Positions 25,961-34,942 of a DNA stretch of 64,000 bases are shown piece by piece. A program made the translations under genes and the position numbers. The notes under the pieces are model-generated. The model searched no databases, had not been told where the DNA came from, and saw only the letters and a list, made by a program, of their open reading frames with translations. The stretch's first letter is position 1. Each line of letters starts with the position of its first letter. Origin of the DNA: Caballeronia zhejiangensis (GTDB lineage: Bacteria > Pseudomonadota > Gammaproteobacteria > Burkholderiales > Burkholderiaceae); the NCBI RefSeq assembly GCF_000698575.1, contig NZ_JFHD01000001.1:698738-762737 (forward strand), in the 5' to 3' direction.

Positions 25961-28090
25961 TCAGGCCGTCTGATTCAGGCTCGCGAAATTCCTCCCGCGC
26001 GCCACGAGATCGACGATCAACGGCGACGCGCGCCAGAAGAGCGGATCTTCCTGCGCGAATGCGCGGATATCTGCGAGCACGTTGTCGAGACCCACGGTAT
26101 CGGCATAATGCATCGGGCCACCGCGATAGCGCGGGAAACCGAAGCCGTGCATCAACGTGGCATCGACATCGAGCGGACGTTGCGCAATGCCTTCGTGCAC
26201 GATATTCGCGCCCTCGTTGATCATCGCGGCCAGGTAGCGGCGCACGATCTGCTCATCGGTGAATGGTCGCGGCTTGACGCCCGCACGCTCGCGCTCGGCA
26301 TCGATGATCGACTCGACTTCCGCATCCGGCGTGCCCGTGCGCGCACCGTCTTCGTAACGATAGAAACCGCGTCCCGTTTTCTGGCCGAACCAGCCGCGCT
26401 CGCACAGTTCATCGCCGATACGCACGTAACGCGCGTTCGGATCGCGCGTCGCGGCGCGGCGCTTTCTCGCGGCCCAGCCGATATCGCCGCCAGCCAGATC
26501 GATGACCTGATACGGTCCCATCGGAAAGCCGAAGTCGCGCACGGCCCGATCGATCTGATACGGCGACGCGCCGTCTTCCATCAGATGATCCGCCGCCGCG
26601 CGATACACCGCGAGCATGCGATTGCCGATGAATCCATCGCACACGCCCGCACGCACCGCCACCTTCTTCAGCTTCTTCGCGAGTTCGAAACCGGTCGCAA
26701 CGACATCGGCGCTCACGCGCGCGGGCACGACCACTTCGAGCAGCTTCATGATGTTCGCGGGCGAAAAGAAGTGCAGCCCGAGCACGTCCTGCGGACGCGA
26801 GATGCTCGCCGCGATCTCGTCGATGTCGAGATACGACGTGTTCGTCGCGAGCACCGCGCCCGGCTTGCACACGCGATCGAGTTGCGCGAACACGGCCTTC
26901 TTCGCGGCCATGTCCTCGAACACGGCTTCGATGACGAGATCGGCATCGGCGAGCGCGTCGTATTTCGTGTCGCCGTGAAAGCGTTGCAGCGCGCGTGTTT
27001 TCGATTCGTGCGTCAGGCGGCCCTTCGCGATCAGCGCGTCGTACACCTTCTCGACATGCGCGCTTCCGCGTTCGAGCGAGGCTTCGTCGCGCTCGATCAT
27101 CGTCACCGCGAGACCCGCGTCGAGCAGCGCGACGGCGATGCCCGCACCCATCGTGCCGCCGCCGATCACACCGATGCGATCGAGCGCGCGCGGCTGTGCG
27201 TCGCGCGTTTCGGGCGACTTCTGCGTTTCGCGTTCGACGAAGAACGCATGCACGAGACCCGCGCGTTGCGGGCTCTCGCGGCATTCGAGGAATTGCTCGC
27301 GTTCGAAGCGCAAGCCTTCGTCGAAGGGCAGATTCAACGCCGCTTCCACGCAATCGACGATCTTCAGCGGCGACAGCAATCCGCGCGACTTCTTCTGCGT
27401 CTCGGCGCGCGCGGCGGCGATCGCTGCCACGCTCGCTTCCTTGTCCGCGAGTCCGCGCGCGTTCTTCGTGCGGCGCGGCGCGGCCTTCGTCGCGATGAGT
27501 TCGTGCGCGAAAGCAAGGCCTTCGGCGAACACGTCGTCGCTCTGGCCGACGCGGTCGACGAGACCCAGACGCAGCGCTTCCTCCGCGCCGATGTGATGGC
27601 CACTCAACATCATCGACAACGCGGCCTGTGCGCCGATCAGACGCGCCGAGCGCTGCGTGCCGCCCGCGCCCGGCAAGAGTCCCAGTTGCACTTCGGGCAG
27701 GCCGAGCTTCGCGCCGGCGACCGCGATCCGGTAATGCGACGCCAGCGCGACTTCGAGTCCGCCGCCAAGCGCCGCGCCGTGTATCGCCGCGACGACGGGC
27801 TTCTCGCAACGCTCGATGCGGTTGCACACCTCCGGCAACGACGGCGGCACGGCGGGCTTGCCGAACTCGCGAATGTCCGCGCCCGCGATGAAGTTCCGGC
27901 CCGCGCCGACGATCAGCACCGCGCGCACGGAGGCATCTGCATCGGCGGCTTCGATTGCATCGATGAGACCGCGCCGCACGGCAGCGTTGAGTGCGTTGAC
28001 GGGCGCATGGTCGATCGTCACGACAAGGACGCTGCCGCGTAATTCGTGTTGAACCGCGGATGCGGTTTCGGGCGCGCTCGAAAGCGTCAT
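25961..28090 (-). CDS. Enoyl-CoA hydratase/3-hydroxyacyl-CoA dehydrogenase fusion (FadB/FadJ-like)
   Basis: This is a 709-residue bifunctional beta-oxidation enzyme. Residues 15-200 are a crotonase fold with HGAALGGGLEVAL and LPEVQLGLLPGAGGTQR carrying the two active-site glutamates. Residues 285-470 are the NAD domain (IGVIGGGTMGAGIA, then GLHFFSPANIMKLLE), followed by two helical C-terminal domains. The ATG at 28090 follows an AGGAGA box by eight bases; an in-frame ATG at 28162 overlaps the operator and was rejected. It heads the operon with two acyl-CoA dehydrogenases and diverges from a LysR gene. No thiolase or CoA ligase is nearby. Confidence 0.93.
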   Translation of the reverse strand: MTLSSAPETASAVQHELRGSVLVVTIDHAPVNALNAAVRRGLIDAIEAADADASVRAVLIVGAGRNFIAGADIREFGKPAVPPSLPEVCNRIERCEKPVVAAIHGAALGGGLEVALASHYRIAVAGAKLGLPEVQLGLLPGAGGTQRSARLIGAQAALSMMLSGHHIGAEEALRLGLVDRVGQSDDVFAEGLAFAHELIATKAAPRRTKNARGLADKEASVAAIAAARAETQKKSRGLLSPLKIVDCVEAALNLPFDEGLRFEREQFLECRESPQRAGLVHAFFVERETQKSPETRDAQPRALDRIGVIGGGTMGAGIAVALLDAGLAVTMIERDEASLERGSAHVEKVYDALIAKGRLTHESKTRALQRFHGDTKYDALADADLVIEAVFEDMAAKKAVFAQLDRVCKPGAVLATNTSYLDIDEIAASISRPQDVLGLHFFSPANIMKLLEVVVPARVSADVVATGFELAKKLKKVAVRAGVCDGFIGNRMLAVYRAAADHLMEDGASPYQIDRAVRDFGFPMGPYQVIDLAGGDIGWAARKRRAATRDPNARYVRIGDELCERGWFGQKTGRGFYRYEDGARTGTPDAEVESIIDAERERAGVKPRPFTDEQIVRRYLAAMINEGANIVHEGIAQRPLDVDATLMHGFGFPRYRGGPMHYADTVGLDNVLADIRAFAQEDPLFWRASPLIVDLVARGRNFASLNQTA

Positions 28091-28167
28091 GGATGAAGTC
28101 TCCTGAGTCGATGTTCCTGTTTTACGTGGAAGCATTCTCGCGGGGACAGGCATCCTTGACAATCACA

Positions 28168-28210
28168 GGCTCGATTGACAGACTGTCAAATCTCTTTTGA
28201 CAATCGAGCC
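28168..28210. promoter_or_regulatory. Nested palindromic operator between fadB-like operon and lysR
   Basis: GGCTCGATTG at 28168-28177 is repeated exactly in inverted form at 28201-28210. Inside the left half lies a second palindrome, TTGACA-GAC-TGTCAA (28175-28189). TTGACA also reads as a -35 box, with GACAAT 18 bases on. Another TTGACAATC copy starts at 28156. Binding by the adjacent LysR protein would control both directions. Confidence 0.6.
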
Positions 28211-28215
28211 ATGCC

Positions 28216-29121
28216 GTGGACGTCAACGAGCTGACGCTGCTGGTCGAAATTCTCGATGCGGGTAATCTGAGCGAGGCGGCGCGCCGCCTCAAGATGACGC
28301 GCGCGAATGTCAGCTATCACCTGAATCAGCTCGAAAAGTCCGTCGGCCTGCAGCTCGTGCGGCGAACCACGCGACGCGTCGAGCCGACCGAGCTCGGCCT
28401 CAAGCTCTATGAGCACGGCCGTTCGATCCGCAACGCGCTTTTCGCGGCGCAGGAATCGGTATCGACGCTCGGGCAAGGATTGCAGGGGCGCGTGAGGTTA
28501 TCGGTGCCGAGCGGTTATGGACAGCTCGTGATGTCGGAATGGCTGATCGCGTTCAAGCGCGAGTACCCGGATATCGTGCTCGACGTGATGTTCGAAAACC
28601 GCGTCGAAGACCTGCTGCGCGACGAAGTCGATATCGCCGTGCGCGTGATGCCCGAGCCGCCGCCGAGTCTCGTTGCGCGCGACATGGGGCCGGTGCGGTA
28701 CGTCGCGTGTGCATCGTCCGCGTATGCCGAAACGCACGGCATGCCCACGCGGCTCGAGCAACTGGGCGTCGTGCCGGTGATCACCGCGACGGTCGTCGGC
28801 AAGCAGACGCGCGTCGCCGCCTATCTCGACGATGAACGTCACGAAGTGCTCCTCGAACCGAGCCTCATCTCCGAGAACTTCCTGTTTTTGCGCGATGCGA
28901 TCCTCGCGGGTCTCGGCGTCGGCATCGTGCCGGATTACGTCGTGTCGGAAGACATGCGGCGCGGCGCGATCGTCACCGCGCTCGACGAATGGCGGCTCAG
29001 CATCTTCGGCACGCACATGTACATGCTCTACATGCCGAACCGGCATCACACGCGCGCGACGCTGGCGTTCATCGAGTTCATGCTCGACCGCGCGCGAAAG
29101 GCGGGGCGCGGGCGTCATTGA
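28216..29121 (+). CDS. LysR-family regulator
   Basis: This is a 301-residue LysR protein with HTH residues 1-60 (VNELTLLVEILDAGNLSEAA, KMTRANVSYHLNQLE) and an effector domain to about 295. The start codon is GTG at 28216. A nearby ATG at 28211 is in another frame and stops after seven codons. No clear ribosome-binding site is seen, and the promoter-like boxes in the operator would leave a leader of only a few bases. It diverges from the beta-oxidation operon and presumably controls it. Its stop lies 10 bp from the convergent EamA transporter gene. Confidence 0.9.
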   Translation: MDVNELTLLVEILDAGNLSEAARRLKMTRANVSYHLNQLEKSVGLQLVRRTTRRVEPTELGLKLYEHGRSIRNALFAAQESVSTLGQGLQGRVRLSVPSGYGQLVMSEWLIAFKREYPDIVLDVMFENRVEDLLRDEVDIAVRVMPEPPPSLVARDMGPVRYVACASSAYAETHGMPTRLEQLGVVPVITATVVGKQTRVAAYLDDERHEVLLEPSLISENFLFLRDAILAGLGVGIVPDYVVSEDMRRGAIVTALDEWRLSIFGTHMYMLYMPNRHHTRATLAFIEFMLDRARKAGRGRH

Positions 29122-29131
29122 AGGATCTGCG

Positions 29132-30049
29132 TCACGCCTTGCGGACGCGCTCCGCAAAGCCTATCGCCACCGACATCAACGCAATGCCCGTCATCTGCGC
29201 GCCGCTCAAACGCTGATCGAAAACCAGCCAGTCGATGACGATGGCCACCGCCGGGTAGACGAACTGAAGCACGGCGACGCGCGCGGTGTCGAGCCGCGCC
29301 ATGCCGATATACATCAGTGTGTACGCAAAGCCCGTGTGAATCAGCCCGAGGCCCGCGAGCCACGCCCACGACATGCCCCATGCGGGCCACCCGTGCTGCA
29401 TCGGCCAGATCCATAACAACAGGGTGCCGATGGCGCACTGCCACCACGCGAGCACGCCCGCAGGCAGATCGCGCAGCCGTCGCGCGGTGATCGTCACGCC
29501 CGCCATGCACAGCGAACCGGCCAGACATGCGGCCACGCCCGTCCAGTACGCGGGCTGCAAAGAGCCGTCCGACGCGTGTCCGGCGATGCCCGTCGCGAGC
29601 ACGAGTCCGCACATCGCGACTGCCACGGCCATGACGCGCTGCCCGCCGATCGCCTCTTTGAGCCACAACGATGCGAATAGCAGCACCCACATCGGCTGCA
29701 CATGAAACAGAACGATGGCGACGCCCGCCGATATGCGCTCGACCGCGCTGAAGAAGAGCGCCCAGCTCGACACCATCAGCAGGCTCGCCGCGAGCACCCA
29801 AAGAACGTTGCTGCGCGTGAGGCGCAGAAAGCGGGTCTGTCCGCGCGAGATGAGCCACGCGCTCATGCCCAGAAGCCCGAAAGCGCAGCGAAACCATGTC
29901 GCGGTCAGCGGATCGGCATTCGCTTCGTGCAGGAAAACACCGATCGTGCCGAGCAGCGCGCAGCCGACGATAAAGGGCAACGCGCCTGCCGCAGATCGTG
30001 CTTCACTGCGCGCGGTTGTACGGGAAGAGGATGACGCGTTCGTGTTCAT
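29132..30049 (-). CDS. EamA/DMT-family transporter
   Basis: This 305-residue protein has ten predicted membrane helices in two EamA repeats, each about 140 residues, of the drug/metabolite transporter superfamily. Typical sequences are FFSAVERISAGVAIVLFHVQPMW in repeat one and GLIHTGFAYTLMYIG in repeat two. Members export amino acids or other metabolites; the substrate is unknown here. It diverges from a LysR gene at 30137 across an 87-bp region with a palindrome, a common layout for LysR-controlled exporters. Confidence 0.9.
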   Translation of the reverse strand: MNTNASSSSRTTARSEARSAAGALPFIVGCALLGTIGVFLHEANADPLTATWFRCAFGLLGMSAWLISRGQTRFLRLTRSNVLWVLAASLLMVSSWALFFSAVERISAGVAIVLFHVQPMWVLLFASLWLKEAIGGQRVMAVAVAMCGLVLATGIAGHASDGSLQPAYWTGVAACLAGSLCMAGVTITARRLRDLPAGVLAWWQCAIGTLLLWIWPMQHGWPAWGMSWAWLAGLGLIHTGFAYTLMYIGMARLDTARVAVLQFVYPAVAIVIDWLVFDQRLSGAQMTGIALMSVAIGFAERVRKA

Positions 30050-30109
30050 GCCCCAAGTGTGTGCCGCGATCGATAGAACGAAAAGCGCATAATTCGAAGA
30101 TCATCCATT

Positions 30110-30124
30110 CGATTTTCGAAATCG
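30110..30124. promoter_or_regulatory. Palindrome CGATTT-TCG-AAATCG in the eamA/lysR divergent region
   Basis: Perfect 6-bp arms flank a 3-bp centre, 12 bp before the lysR start and 60 bp before the transporter start. This fits a LysR autoregulatory site. TTCGAA also occurs nearby at 30093. Confidence 0.45.
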
Positions 30125-30136
30125 CCGATCAGACCC

Positions 30137-31006
30137 ATGAAACAACACGATTTGCAGATGGACTGGCTCAAGTGCTTCGTCGCCGTCGTCGATGCGGGTT
30201 CGCTGTCGAGCGCGGCGGGCGAAGTGCATCGTTCGCAATCGGCGGTGAGCATGCAATTGAAGAAGCTCGAAAGCGCGCTCGGATTGCGGCTCATCGAACG
30301 CGGCTCGCGCGCGCTCGAACTGACTCACGACGGGCAAACGCTGCTCGGCTATGCACGGCGCATTCTCGATCTGCATGCCGAGGCGCAGGTCGCGCTTCAG
30401 GGCGAGCAACTCACCGGCCGCGTGCGCCTCGGCGTGCCCGACGACTACGCGGCCAAATATCTGACACCCGTGCTGAAGCGCTTTGCGCCGCGGCACAGCG
30501 GCGTCGAGATCGAGTTGATCTGCGAGCAATCGACATCGCTGATTCCGCGCATCGCGAATAGCGAGCTCGATATCGCGCTCGTATCGCGCGATCACGGCCG
30601 GCGCGGCACGCTGCTGTTCCATGAGCCGATGGTCTGGGTCGGCGCGGCGCAATTCGAATTATGGAGACGCGATCCGTTGCCGATCGCCGTCTATGAAAGC
30701 GCGAGCCTCGCGCGGCGCAGCGCGATTCATTCGCTCGCGCAGCAAGGCCGCCGCTACAAGGTGGTCTACAACAGTTCGAGTCTGGCCGGGCAGATTGCCG
30801 CCGTCGAAAGCGGTCTCGCGGTCGCGGTGCTGACGCAATGCAGCGCGCCGGACCATCTCCGCATTCTGGGCAACGATGAAGGCCTGGGTCCGCTCGAACC
30901 GATGGAAGTCGCTGTCTATCGCAGTCGCGATTCGCGCGGCTCCAAAGCGGTGGACGGCCTGTATAGCCTCCTCGTGAAGACGCTCAGGCAATCGGCGTCA
31001 GTCTGA
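30137..31006 (+). CDS. LysR-family regulator
   Basis: This is a 289-residue LysR regulator with HTH (WLKCFVAVVDAGSLSSAA, HRSQSAVSMQLKKLE) and a somewhat short effector domain (RVRLGVPDDYAAKYL onward). Start alternatives are 30137 and the Met at 30158 just before WLKCF. It diverges from the EamA transporter and probably regulates it. Its 3' end overlaps the end of the convergent chorismatase gene by nine bases. Confidence 0.9.
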   Translation: MKQHDLQMDWLKCFVAVVDAGSLSSAAGEVHRSQSAVSMQLKKLESALGLRLIERGSRALELTHDGQTLLGYARRILDLHAEAQVALQGEQLTGRVRLGVPDDYAAKYLTPVLKRFAPRHSGVEIELICEQSTSLIPRIANSELDIALVSRDHGRRGTLLFHEPMVWVGAAQFELWRRDPLPIAVYESASLARRSAIHSLAQQGRRYKVVYNSSSLAGQIAAVESGLAVAVLTQCSAPDHLRILGNDEGLGPLEPMEVAVYRSRDSRGSKAVDGLYSLLVKTLRQSASV

Positions 31007-31984
31007 TCGACGACGATATGAAGCAATGCCCTCGATCTCGACGAGCAAATCGGCGCGGCAGATATCGGCCTTGACATAGCGGATGTTCGCATCCGCATGA
31101 AACGCGGTCTGCGCGAGTTTCATCACGCGCGGCAAGTCCGCCGCATGACGGTAATACACCTTGATCTGATCGAGGTCGCGCAGCGTATAGCCGCCGCTCA
31201 CGTTCTGCGCTTCGAGATTCTCGATGCCGATCAGATGCGCGATATTGCCGATCGCGACATGCCATTGCTTGTCGAGATCGCCTTCGTGCACGGTCTCGTG
31301 TCCGAGAATGCTCGCGGTGCCCGAGACGTACAACGTATCGTCCAACAAGGTGCCGCGCGCGAAGCTCGGCGACTTAGGACCGTATCGCTGCGGATATTCA
31401 TACGCGGGCGTCTGTCGCGAGTTCTCGATATGCCGCGGCGAATTTGCGCGGCACGCCAGAAAATAGAAGCCGACGCCATCGCCCGACGTGCCGATGCCGG
31501 TCGCCGCCGGCATACCCGATGCGCCCGTGTAATCCTGCTCGAACGCGATGGCGCGTCCACGGCAGAAATCGCGATACACCTCGAGCCCTTCCCGATTCGC
31601 CCCGTTGATGTGCGGGATGAAATTCCACATGCGGAAAATCTTCGGGAAGTCCCGCTCGCCGACGAGCGCGAACGCATCGCCATAGGCTTGTCGCGTGGCT
31701 TCGGTATAGCGGCCGGACGACGCGATGAAGCCCGCGCAAAAGAGAAACTCGTCGTCGTGCGCGAAGACGAGATCATTGAAGCGTCCGCTGTGGATCGGCC
31801 CGTTGCCTGTCCAGATTTCGGCGAAGCCGTCGTGAGAGTCGTCGCACATCGCGAGGCGCAGCGTCGGCACACCGCTTTCGATGCACGGCCCGCCGCTCGC
31901 CGCACCGAAGACGATGCGCGCGAGCACATCGTCTTCGCATGTCGCGTCATGCGCGATGAAGCGCGATCGGGGCGTCGCCATCAT
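30998..31984 (-). CDS. Chorismatase, FkbO/Hyg5/XanB2-like
   Basis: This 328-residue protein resembles the chorismatase family, which cleaves chorismate to a hydroxybenzoate or dihydrobenzoate plus pyruvate. The diagnostic parts are DYTGASGMPAATGIGT, the NSRQTPAYEYPQRYGP segment and a RidA-like C-terminal block, LYVSGTASILGHETVHEGD. XanB2-type enzymes make 3- and 4-hydroxybenzoate, used for pigments, quinone and signalling. Which product forms cannot be told from sequence alone. The gene follows the ribbon-helix-helix gene after three bases and is probably co-transcribed with it. No aryl polyene or pigment genes adjoin. Confidence 0.88.
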   Translation of the reverse strand: MMATPRSRFIAHDATCEDDVLARIVFGAASGGPCIESGVPTLRLAMCDDSHDGFAEIWTGNGPIHSGRFNDLVFAHDDEFLFCAGFIASSGRYTEATRQAYGDAFALVGERDFPKIFRMWNFIPHINGANREGLEVYRDFCRGRAIAFEQDYTGASGMPAATGIGTSGDGVGFYFLACRANSPRHIENSRQTPAYEYPQRYGPKSPSFARGTLLDDTLYVSGTASILGHETVHEGDLDKQWHVAIGNIAHLIGIENLEAQNVSGGYTLRDLDQIKVYYRHAADLPRVMKLAQTAFHADANIRYVKADICRADLLVEIEGIASYRRRSD

Positions 31985-31987
31985 CGA

Positions 31988-32254
31988 TCATTCATCGGCC
32001 TGATCGCCGAAGAGGTCCGCGGTCGAGACGCGATCCTGCTGCAACGGCGGCAACGCACCGCTCCTCACTTGTTCGAGCACGTCCGGCGGCAGCCAGGTTT
32101 CTTCCATTGCGCCGATGCCGTTCTCGATCATCTGCTGGAGGAAGAACGATTGCTTGCGCCCCGTCACTTCCGCCAGAAGTCGCAGCCGTTGTTCGAATTG
32201 TGGATCGACCCGCACTGCGACCACCTTTAGCTTGTTTTCGGCGGTCCTTCTCAC
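31988..32254 (-). CDS. Ribbon-helix-helix protein, regulator or orphan antitoxin
   Basis: This 88-residue protein has a basic strand (KLKVVAVRVDPQFEQRL) followed by two helices (TGRKQSFFLQQMIENGIGAME), matching the RHH DNA-binding fold of CopG/ParD-like proteins. The acidic C-terminus resembles antitoxin tails. No toxin gene adjoins; the next gene, three bases on, is the chorismatase. Its promoter region is shared with the divergent hybrid kinase. Autoregulation of the chorismatase unit is plausible. Confidence 0.8.
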   Translation of the reverse strand: MRRTAENKLKVVAVRVDPQFEQRLRLLAEVTGRKQSFFLQQMIENGIGAMEETWLPPDVLEQVRSGALPPLQQDRVSTADLFGDQADE

Positions 32255-32425
32255 TGCATGCTCCTGTTACGTTCGTTGCGCGCCGCGAGCGGGCGCGCGC
32301 ATGCGGTGCTTATACCACAGCCTGATTGCGCGACGACCGATGCGCACTCATGCATGGCGATGACAGACCTGCGTGCTACCATCGAAACGAGCGTTTCGGC
32401 GCTCGCGCACGCCTTGCAACGCGCC

Positions 32426-34612
32426 ATGAACGAATCTGAAGAACACTCCGCTTCAGGCACCGCAGAGACCCTGCCCTCTCTGCCACCGCTCGACTTTCGC
32501 GCGGCGCGCAGACGGCTCTTCGCTGCACTCGTTGCGTCGATCGTCATTCCCTTCGCATTTTTCTGCCTGTACGGTTACTACACTTACGGACGCACATTCG
32601 CCGAAACCGGCGAGTCGCTCGAACGGCTCGTGCGTATCGTCGACGAAAAGGCCAACACCGTTTTCAGCATCAACCGCGAACTGATCTCGCGCATCGACGA
32701 GATGCTCGGCAGCGGCGACGCGGATTTCATCGCGCGCAGCCAGTCGGAGCTGCACGACAAGCTCGCGCGTCTCGCGGCGGCTCATGAACAGATCGCGGCG
32801 CTCTCCGTGCTCGACAGTCGCGGCAGGCTCGTGCTCAGCAGCCGCTTTTTTCCCGCGCCCGATGTCTCCGTCAGCGATCGTGCGGATTTCATCGCGACGC
32901 GCGATACGCATTCGAGCTTTCATGTTTCCATGCCCGAGCGCGGGCGCGTGAAGAACACGGACATCGTCAACACGCTGAGCGCACGCTATGCGAAAGACGG
33001 CCGCTTTCTCGGCGAAATCGCGATTGCCGTGCGGCGCGATTATCTGTTCGATTTCTATCGCGAACTCATTGTGAGCGATCCCGCGCTCACGCTCGCGCTA
33101 CATCGCGACGACGGCGCCGTGCTCGCGCGTTTTCCGCCGGCGTCCGCACCCAATGCGCCCGATCGCCATTCGGTGCTGGCGAGCGCATTCGCGCAAGGCA
33201 AGCCCACGGGTCTGATGCGTTACATATCGCCGCTCGACAACGATGAAAAGCTCGCGGCGTGGCGGCGTGTCGGCGACTATCCCGTCTACGCGGCGGCGGG
33301 CTTTTCGATTCATGACGTGCGCCTCGCATGGTGGCGGCGCGATGTATCGATCGCGTCGATCGCACTGATTCCGTGCATCGCGCTGTGGGTGCTGATCGGC
33401 TTCTCGCTGCGACGCCTCAAAGCGGAAGAAGCGGCATGGCACAACTGGCGCGGCGAACTTGCGCTGCGCCGCTCGGCCGTCGCGGCCACGCGGCGGCTTC
33501 AACGCATGGGCGCGCTCGGCAATCTCGTCGCGAGCGTCGCGCACGACTTCAATAACCTGCTGATGGTCGTCACGTCGAACATGGAACTGGCGCGGCGCAA
33601 GGGCTTCAACGGCCTCGAAAAGGGAGTCGCGGCGGTGGAGCGCGCATCGAAGAATGCGCAATCGCTCGCACGCCGCCTGCTGAGCGTCGCGCGACGTCAG
33701 CCGCTTCAGATGCAGGTCATCCGCCTCGATCGCTGGATGATGGACTCCGAGCCGCTCGTGCGCGCGTCGGTGGGCGACAAGGTCACGTTCGGCTCGCGCG
33801 TGCCGCCATCGACGTGGACCGTGCGCGTCGATGCGACGGAGCTGACCTCGGCGCTCATCAACATCGCCGTGAATGCGAAGGACGCGATGCCTCACGGCGG
33901 CGACTTTCGCATCGAGTGCAACAACGTGCGTTATACGTCGACGCATGAAGGTCTCGGCGCCGGCGAATACGTCGTGATCTCGTGCAAGGACAGCGGCGTC
34001 GGCATGCGCACCGACGTCGCAAAACAAGCGTTCGAACCGCTTTTCACCACCAAGGGCGCGGGCGCCGGGACTGGGCTCGGACTCGCGCAAGTGCTCGCGA
34101 TGTCCGAGCAGGCGGGCGGCACGGCGCGCGTGAATTCTGCATGGGGCTTCGGCACGACAGTCGACATCTATCTGCCGCACTGGACCGGCGAAGTCGATGC
34201 GCCTGCGGATGCGCCGCCTGTGGAGACGGTCGATCGCGAAGCGCCATCGTCCACCGTGCTGATCGTCGAAGACAACGAGGAAGTCGCGGCGGGCCTGTGC
34301 GCCGTGATCGACGTGCTCGGCTGGCAAGCGCGCCACGCATCGTCAGGCGACGCCGCGAGACAGATGCTCGAAGCCGGCGATGAATTCGATCTCGTGCTTT
34401 CCGACATCCAGATGCCCGGTAGTTACGACGGCATCAAGCTCGCGGAATGGATCAAGTCGACGCGCCCGAATCAGCCGGTCACGCTGATGACGGGTTACGC
34501 CGATCAGCTCGACGAGGCGCGCCGCACCGGCTTTACCATACTCGCGAAGCCTTTCAATATCGACGAGTTGCAACGGCTGCTGAACGGCCTGTCGATGCGC
34601 GCCGCGCGGTGA
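32426..34612 (+). CDS. Membrane hybrid sensor histidine kinase with Cache-like sensor
   Basis: This is a 728-residue sensor kinase from this start. Helix one is at 31-52, a periplasmic Cache-like domain at 55-300 (SDRADFIATRD), and helix two at 308-327. The phosphoacceptor is VAHDFNNLL (His373), with an HATPase domain (NIAVNAKDAMPHGG, GAGTGLGL) and a receiver with acceptor Asp660 and Lys in AKPF. There is no output domain. The frame is open from 32258; Met residues at 32354 and 32360 are alternatives, and none has a strong ribosome-binding site. It shares its kinase and receiver architecture with the protein at 20159-21811. Confidence 0.88.
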   Translation: MNESEEHSASGTAETLPSLPPLDFRAARRRLFAALVASIVIPFAFFCLYGYYTYGRTFAETGESLERLVRIVDEKANTVFSINRELISRIDEMLGSGDADFIARSQSELHDKLARLAAAHEQIAALSVLDSRGRLVLSSRFFPAPDVSVSDRADFIATRDTHSSFHVSMPERGRVKNTDIVNTLSARYAKDGRFLGEIAIAVRRDYLFDFYRELIVSDPALTLALHRDDGAVLARFPPASAPNAPDRHSVLASAFAQGKPTGLMRYISPLDNDEKLAAWRRVGDYPVYAAAGFSIHDVRLAWWRRDVSIASIALIPCIALWVLIGFSLRRLKAEEAAWHNWRGELALRRSAVAATRRLQRMGALGNLVASVAHDFNNLLMVVTSNMELARRKGFNGLEKGVAAVERASKNAQSLARRLLSVARRQPLQMQVIRLDRWMMDSEPLVRASVGDKVTFGSRVPPSTWTVRVDATELTSALINIAVNAKDAMPHGGDFRIECNNVRYTSTHEGLGAGEYVVISCKDSGVGMRTDVAKQAFEPLFTTKGAGAGTGLGLAQVLAMSEQAGGTARVNSAWGFGTTVDIYLPHWTGEVDAPADAPPVETVDREAPSSTVLIVEDNEEVAAGLCAVIDVLGWQARHASSGDAARQMLEAGDEFDLVLSDIQMPGSYDGIKLAEWIKSTRPNQPVTLMTGYADQLDEARRTGFTILAKPFNIDELQRLLNGLSMRAAR

Positions 34613-34628
34613 GTCTCGTTCGTGCGCT

Positions 34629-34838
34629 TCAGTGCAGCGGCGATTCTCCGGGCAACTGAAACGCATCCACGGTATAGCCCATGTTGAAATATCCCGCGCG
34701 CGCGTAGACGGAAATGTGCTCGAGCTGCTCGGCGCGCGTGGTTTCGCTCGCGGCGTGAGCGTCGTTGGCCGAACGCTCACGCGCACGCTGCGAAGGGCCC
34801 GAAAGCGCCTGCCAGTAGTGAGTCAGGAAGTGCGGCAT
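34629..34838 (-). CDS. Small conserved-looking protein of unknown function
   Basis: This 69-residue soluble protein has no signal or membrane helix. GAGGAGG lies a few bases before the ATG, which strongly supports translation. It ends 17 bp from the hybrid kinase stop, in convergent orientation. The C-terminal half (YARAGYFNMGYTVDAFQL) looks structured. No family is recognised. Confidence 0.65.
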   Translation of the reverse strand: MPHFLTHYWQALSGPSQRARERSANDAHAASETTRAEQLEHISVYARAGYFNMGYTVDAFQLPGESPLH

Positions 34839-34907
34839 GGCTCGCCTCCTCGATGCATGAACAGCTCGAATCTAAGCCTTCAAAAAGACTTGGACAAACA
34901 AGCTTTT

Positions 34908-34923
34908 CTGCAATGCATTGCAG
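34908..34923. repeat. Perfect 16-bp palindrome
   Basis: CTGCAATGCATTGCAG reads the same on both strands. It lies 70 bp upstream of the 69-residue protein's start and 20 bp after the MFS gene, so it may be an operator for the small gene. Confidence 0.4.
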
Positions 34924-34942
34924 GCCGCACCGCTTTGGCGCA

